NCBI GenBank assembly: GCA_902785065.1
Contig: CACZXH010000040.1
Span: 1-56,587, forward strand
DNA: 56,587 bases
Direction: 5' to 3'
DNA from: an uncultured Bacteroidia bacterium
GTDB lineage: Bacteria > Bacteroidota > Bacteroidia > Bacteroidales > UBA932
In this document: piece by piece, positions 53,206-56,587 of the stretch
Numbering within the stretch: the stretch's first letter is position 1
Layout of the letters: each line of letters begins with the position of its first letter
The notes under the pieces: model-generated
What the model was told of the DNA's origin: nothing
The model's input: the letters and a program-made list of their open reading frames with translations, nothing else
Databases searched by the model: none
Program-made: the position numbers and the translations under genes

Positions 53206-53283
53206 GTAACAAAAACCTTTGAAAACGTTCCCTCTGGCGTGCTGGAGCATTCCGGAGGGAACAATATGGGCCTTTTTTGTTAC
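53206..53283. repeat. Isolated REPIN-like inverted element
   Basis: Core GTTCCCTC ... TGCT GG AGCA ... GAGGGAAC (53227-53262), the same half-site as the repeats flanking the transposase at 8.5 kb, here as a symmetric inverted pair. It is enclosed by a further inverted repeat GTAACAAAAA (53206-53215) and TTTTTGTTAC (53274-53283), giving a 78-bp foldback, MITE-like. Confidence 0.75.
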
Positions 53284-53334
53284 TTGCGGCGTGCTGCGAG
53301 TCAGATTCTTCTCTTGTTTCCCCGAGAGGTGCCC

Positions 53335-53408
53335 GTATAGGTCCATCGATTGGACCTGTATGAGCAAAAAGGACGAAAATCGCTTGTATAGGTCCACCGA
53401 TTGGACCT
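53335..53408. repeat. Tandem pair of AGGTCCA/TGGACCT hairpins
   Basis: AGGTCCA TCGAT TGGACCT (53339-53357) and AGGTCCA CCGAT TGGACCT (53390-53408), 51 bp apart, each preceded by GTAT and separated by an AT-rich spacer. No gene is apparent here. Confidence 0.7.
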
Positions 53409-53478
53409 ATGAAAGCACGCGTGCGGTCGAAAAACGGAAAATCGCCAGCGCAACTGGAAAACGGTGACGGGAGGGGGG

Positions 53479-53526
53479 CTGGGGGTCTTCCCCCAGTCGC
53501 CCCCTCGGGGGCAGCCGCGAAGCGGC
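53479..53526. repeat. Three consecutive GC-rich hairpins
   Basis: CTGGGGG TCTT CCCCCAG, GCCCCC TC GGGGGC, GCCGC GAA GCGGC within 48 nt, downstream of tRNA-Leu. Possible structured 3' RNA or recombination target. Confidence 0.6.
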
Positions 53527-53554
53527 GGGGGGTGGAAGGGCCCATCTGGGCACC

Positions 53555-53583
53555 AAAAAAGACCGCCACCAGCGGTCTTTTTG
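53555..53583 (-). terminator. Terminator of tRNA-Leu
   Basis: Stem AAAAAGACCGC/GCGGTCTTTTT with loop CACCA; on the minus strand followed by a T-run, 3 nt after the tRNA. Confidence 0.85.
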
Positions 53584-53585
53584 CG

Positions 53586-53670
53586 TGCCCAGAGCGGGGC
53601 TCGAACCCGCACGTCTTTAAGGGACACTGGATTTTGAGTCCAGCGCGTCTACCAATTCCGCCATCCGGGC
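53586..53670 (-). tRNA. tRNA-Leu (anticodon CAA)
   Basis: 85-nt class II tRNA. Acceptor GCCCGGA/TCTGGGC (one G-T pair) with discriminator A, D-arm GGCGGAATTGGTAGAC, anticodon stem CTGGA/TCCAG with loop CTCAAAA (anticodon CAA, reads UUG), a long variable arm, and T-arm GCGGGTTCGAGCCCCGC. The CCA end is not encoded. Promoter at 53699-53729, terminator immediately downstream. Confidence 0.95.
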
Positions 53671-53698
53671 AGGGAGCGGTCTCAAGGGAGACGGACTG

Positions 53699-53729
53699 CA
53701 AATTTACCGTAATTTCCGGTATTTGCAAA
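53699..53729 (-). promoter_or_regulatory. Promoter of tRNA-Leu
   Basis: Minus strand TTTG (53729-53726), 19 nt, TAAATTTG (53706-53699). Confidence 0.65.
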
Positions 53730-53739
53730 ATATTTCCCG

Positions 53740-53747
53740 TATCTTTG
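53740..53747 (+). promoter_or_regulatory. -7 box of aroB
   Basis: TATCTTTG ending 6 nt before the ATG; aroB mRNA is probably leaderless. TTTG at 53722-53725 is only 14 nt upstream, so the -33 box is not clear. Confidence 0.6.
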
Positions 53748-53753
53748 TAGTCT

Positions 53754-54806
53754 ATGGAAAAGGAGTACAGCGTCATCATGGATGGGAAAGTGGCCGGCCG
53801 GGTGGTCGGCCGCGAACGGCTGGGGGATATCACCCCGCTGGTGGCGGAAGAGTCCGAAGTGTTCGTCGTTTATGATGCGAACGCGGCGGAGGTGGCAGCC
53901 GAGGTGATCGAGGCCGTGCCATGCGTGCGGGGATGCATCGCTCTCGAGACGTCCGAGGAGGACAAGTCCATGGACACGGTTCTGCTCATCGCCCACTCGC
54001 TGCTGGAGGCGGGGGCGTCCCGGAAGGCGCTGGTGCTCGCTGTGGGCGGCGGGATCACGACGGACCTCGCGGGATTCGCTGCATCCATTTACAAACGAGG
54101 TATACGGTATGCCAATGTTCCGACCACCCTGCTCGCCCAGGTCGATGCGGCCGTAGGCGGCAAGACGGGGGTGAATTTCGACGACTATAAGAACATGCTG
54201 GGCGTGATTGTCCAGCCCGTCTTCACGTTCGTGTGCGCCGATGCGCTGCGCACGCTGCCGCACCGCGATTTCCTGTCCGGGGCTGCGGAGTTGCTGAAGA
54301 CCTTCCTGATCGAGAACGAAGACGACCACTACGGCCGCGCGGTGCGCTGGCTGGCCGAAGGCGGCGCCGCGGCCGAGCTCCAGGAGCTCGCGCTCGCCGC
54401 CGCCGGCGTGAAGGCCGCCATTGTCTCGCGCGACCCGTTCGAGGCAGGCGAACGCCGGAAGCTCAACCTGGGCCACACGTTCGCCCATGCCATCGAGCAC
54501 GAGGCGCTCCGGCGGGGGGACGACATCACGCATGGCGAAGCCGTCGCGATGGGCATCGTCCTCGCCGCCCGGCTCTCCGACGCGCTGGGCGTGTCGGCCG
54601 GCCTGGAGGCCCGCCTCGCGGCGGACTTCGCCGCCGCCGGCCTCCCCACCCAGGCCCCCTACCCGGTGGAAACCCTCGCCGGCGCGATGGATAAGGACAA
54701 AAAAGCCGAGGGCGCCCTCGTGCATTTCGTCCTTGCGGAGCGCATCGGCTCCGTCCTCATCCGCGACCTGACCGTCGCAGAAGCGCTTAAAGCATTGACA
54801 ATATGA
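53754..54806 (+). CDS. aroB: 3-dehydroquinate synthase
   Basis: Second shikimate-pathway step, converting DAHP to 3-dehydroquinate, NAD and metal dependent. 350 residues. Motifs: VLAVGGGITTDLAGFAASIYKRG (NAD site), PTTLLAQVDAAVGGKTGVNF, the metal ligands in SGAAELLKTFLIENED, NLGHTFAHAIEH and THGEAVAMGI. Its stop overlaps the ATG of the aroDA fusion (ATGA at 54803-54806), so the two proteins are translationally coupled and carry consecutive pathway steps. Confidence 0.95.
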   Translation: MEKEYSVIMDGKVAGRVVGRERLGDITPLVAEESEVFVVYDANAAEVAAEVIEAVPCVRGCIALETSEEDKSMDTVLLIAHSLLEAGASRKALVLAVGGGITTDLAGFAASIYKRGIRYANVPTTLLAQVDAAVGGKTGVNFDDYKNMLGVIVQPVFTFVCADALRTLPHRDFLSGAAELLKTFLIENEDDHYGRAVRWLAEGGAAAELQELALAAAGVKAAIVSRDPFEAGERRKLNLGHTFAHAIEHEALRRGDDITHGEAVAMGIVLAARLSDALGVSAGLEARLAADFAAAGLPTQAPYPVETLAGAMDKDKKAEGALVHFVLAERIGSVLIRDLTVAEALKALTI

Positions 54807-56587
54807 TTTGTACATCCATACAAGGCAAGACGCTGGAGGAGATCCTCGGGATCCTGGAAAGCGGGGAAGTGGAGATGGCGGAAATCCGGCTGGACCTCTG
54901 CGACCTGGACGAGGAGGAAATCGAAGAGCTCTTCACGCAGTCCGACGTACCGCTCATCGCGACCTGCCGGATTGCCAGCCTCGCGCAGCGCGTCGCCGCG
55001 GAAGAAGACCTGCTGGACGATGCCGGCAAGGTGCTCTCCGAGCAGGGGCTCTATGCCTCCCAGCCGCGCAAGGGCCGCAATCCGGCCGAGGAACTCGCTG
55101 AAAACCAACTGCTCAAGGCCATTGAGGCCGGCGCCAAATATGTGGACCTGGAAGTGGAGGCCCCGCCCATGATGGGCCGCAAGATCCGCCAGGCCTGCCA
55201 GGAATACGGCACCATGCTCATCCGCTCGTTCCACGATTTCGAAGGAACGCCGCCGGAAGCCACGCTGCTGTCCCTCCTGGAAAAAGGCCGACGCTTCGGG
55301 GGTGAAGTGGTCAAAATCGTGACCACGGCCACTTGCAAGGCCGATGTGGACCGCGTCCTGGCCCTCTACCGGGAGGCCGAGCCCGGTACGTTGGTGGCGT
55401 TCTGCATGGGCCCTGAAGGCCGGGAGTCCCGGCTGGATGCCCTCAAGCAAGGTGCGCCCTTTACCTACGCCTGCCTGACGGCGGACGAGGCCACTGCCCC
55501 GGGCCAGTGGACCGCCGCCGAAATGGACGAAGCCGTGTACGGCGATTTCCGCTTCATCGGCACGGACGAAACGCTCGAGATGCCGGCGTCCAAGAGCTTC
55601 GCGCAGCGGGCAATCGTTGCCGCCGCGCTCGCCCAGGGTACCTCGCACCTGACCGGCTATTCCCCCTGCGGGGACAACGAATCGGCCCTCGCCGCCGCCC
55701 GGAAACTGGGCGCGCGGGTGACCGTGAAGGGCTCCGAGTTGGAAATCACCGGCATCGGCGCCTTCGAGAACTGCCTGTCCATCAGCGAGATGCCGGTGGG
55801 CGAGTCGGGTTTCCTCACCCGGATGCTTATCCCGGTCCTGTCGGTCGTCGCCGACGGCCCGGTCCGCGTGACGGGCGAGAAGACCCTCCTCGGCCGGCCC
55901 CTCGCCGGGGCGCATGACATCATGGCCTCGTTCGGGGTGCGGCTGGTTCCGGAGATTTCTCCACTCGCTCCGCTCGGTCGAAATGACAAGGATTGTTCTG
56001 TCATTTCGAGCGAAGTCGAGAAATCTCATGTCGCTCGCAAGAGCGACTGTTATATCCCGCTCACGGTCAAGGGTCCGCTGGTCCCGGGCCGGGCTGATGT
56101 GTCCGGCAAGGGCGGCTCGCAGCTCATTTCCGGCCTGCTGGCGGCCCTGCCGCTCGCCGGGAATCGGTCTACGGTCTATGTCCATGACCCCCGCAGCATC
56201 CCTTACATGTTCATTACCGTGGACGTGCTCCGCAAGTTCGGCGTCGAGATCGGCTCGGAGATGGAGGGTGGCGACGATTTCCTGCAGACGCAGGACTGGA
56301 CCCTGTGCACCGGCCTGACCTTCAAGATGCGCGGCCAGCAGCATTACCGTGCGGCTGACTTCCGCATCGAAGGCGACTGGTCCGGCGCCGCGAACTTCCT
56401 CGTGGCCGGCGCCATCTTCGGCGACGTGGAGGTGGAAGGGCTGGACACCCAGTCCCTCCAGGCCGACATTTCCATCATGGACATCCTCATGGACGCCGGG
56501 GCGAGCATGTCCCAGCTGGAAGGCGACACGCCCACGACCGGGCCCATCCATGTGGCCCGCGCGCCGCTCTGCGCCTTCGAAACCGAC
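54803..56587 (+). CDS. aroDA: Fused type I 3-dehydroquinate dehydratase and EPSP synthase (3' end missing)
   Basis: Open for 595 codons to the window edge. Residues about 1-225 are type I dehydroquinase: MAEIRLDLCDL, His in RSFHDFEGTP, Schiff-base Lys in GEVVKIVTTA. From about residue 245 the EPSP synthase domain starts (MPASKSFAQRAIVAAALAQG), with GESGFLTRMLIPVLSV, GRPLAGAHDIMASFGVR, GKGGSQLISGLLAALPLAG and GDWSGAANFLVAGAI. A 32-codon insertion (55952-56047) made of inverted dispersed repeats lies between FGVRLVP and CYIPLTVKGPL without breaking the frame. About 100 further residues are expected beyond the window. Catalyses steps 3 and 6 of the shikimate pathway; the shikimate dehydrogenase and kinase are not in view. 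Confidence 0.92.
   Translation, partial: MICTSIQGKTLEEILGILESGEVEMAEIRLDLCDLDEEEIEELFTQSDVPLIATCRIASLAQRVAAEEDLLDDAGKVLSEQGLYASQPRKGRNPAEELAENQLLKAIEAGAKYVDLEVEAPPMMGRKIRQACQEYGTMLIRSFHDFEGTPPEATLLSLLEKGRRFGGEVVKIVTTATCKADVDRVLALYREAEPGTLVAFCMGPEGRESRLDALKQGAPFTYACLTADEATAPGQWTAAEMDEAVYGDFRFIGTDETLEMPASKSFAQRAIVAAALAQGTSHLTGYSPCGDNESALAAARKLGARVTVKGSELEITGIGAFENCLSISEMPVGESGFLTRMLIPVLSVVADGPVRVTGEKTLLGRPLAGAHDIMASFGVRLVPEISPLAPLGRNDKDCSVISSEVEKSHVARKSDCYIPLTVKGPLVPGRADVSGKGGSQLISGLLAALPLAGNRSTVYVHDPRSIPYMFITVDVLRKFGVEIGSEMEGGDDFLQTQDWTLCTGLTFKMRGQQHYRAADFRIEGDWSGAANFLVAGAIFGDVEVEGLDTQSLQADISIMDILMDAGASMSQLEGDTPTTGPIHVARAPLCAFETD
55952..56047. repeat. In-frame insertion made of dispersed palindromic repeats
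   Basis: Arm 1 (55952-55988) and arm 2 (55999-56027) are inverted copies of the TTTCGAGCGAAG element; then GTCGCTC GCAA GAGCGAC (56030-56047) adds a perfect 7-bp hairpin with a GNRA loop. Total 96 bp, exactly 32 codons, encoding a polar peptide that includes VISSEVEKSH. Confidence 0.8.

Noticed and set aside
53586-53670. Integrative element attachment site at tRNA-Leu
   Set aside because: No integrase and no duplicated tRNA 3' end are seen in the window.

Overview
The window looks like chromosomal DNA of an uncultured, GC-rich member of the Bacteroidales. The evidence is three SusC/SusD pairs, promoters of the Bacteroidota type (TTTG, 19-21 nt, TAnnTTTG), the sigma54 activator/LptE/TPR/SecG block, the DUF4492-cydA-cydB order and many secreted carbohydrate-active enzymes. 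I cannot name a genus from sequence alone.

Layout. 1-5.7 kb: housekeeping genes (5'-truncated sigma54-type activator, lptE, TPR protein, secG, an N-domain-less clpB, fabG). 5.8-12.5 kb: ahcY, then an accessory stretch in which a REP-associated Y1 (HUH) transposase is flanked by tandem REP-like repeats, next to a comF gene and a heavy-metal ATPase gene that both carry palindromic insertions. 11.8-16.9 kb: YhhN, Dtd, MutT, nitroreductase and cytochrome bd oxidase. 16.9-46.6 kb: polysaccharide-utilisation-like territory, with three SusCD pairs, a GH29 fucosidase, a SASA esterase-GH51 fusion, a tyrosine phosphatase-esterase fusion, alpha/beta hydrolase, S41-like protease, FMN-binding protein, surface lipoproteins, a metallophosphoesterase and an RHH/PIN toxin-antitoxin pair. 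46.7-52 kb: a PreA-like Fe-S dehydrogenase, an Ntn-type amidohydrolase with its wHTH regulator and membrane protein, a TlpA-like thioredoxin, an ExbB-like channel and a membrane LytTR regulator. 52-53.7 kb: HepT/MntA module, several small hairpin elements and tRNA-Leu(CAA). 53.75 kb to the end: shikimate genes aroB and a fused aroD-aroA that runs off the window.

Two signals cut across the annotation. First, there are at least four families of small palindromic repeats. One flanks its probable transposase (7.2-9.6 kb). Others sit exactly at gene ends or inside genes, and in comF and the EPSP synthase domain they are read through in frame as extra peptide. Second, at least six genes (lptE, the metal ATPase, cydA, the phosphatase-esterase, the SASA-GH51 gene and a membrane protein at 49.5-50.0 kb) have lost short internal stretches, most with a frame change; for three of them I can see or infer a short direct repeat at the junction. 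Whether these losses are real or an assembly artefact cannot be decided from the sequence alone.
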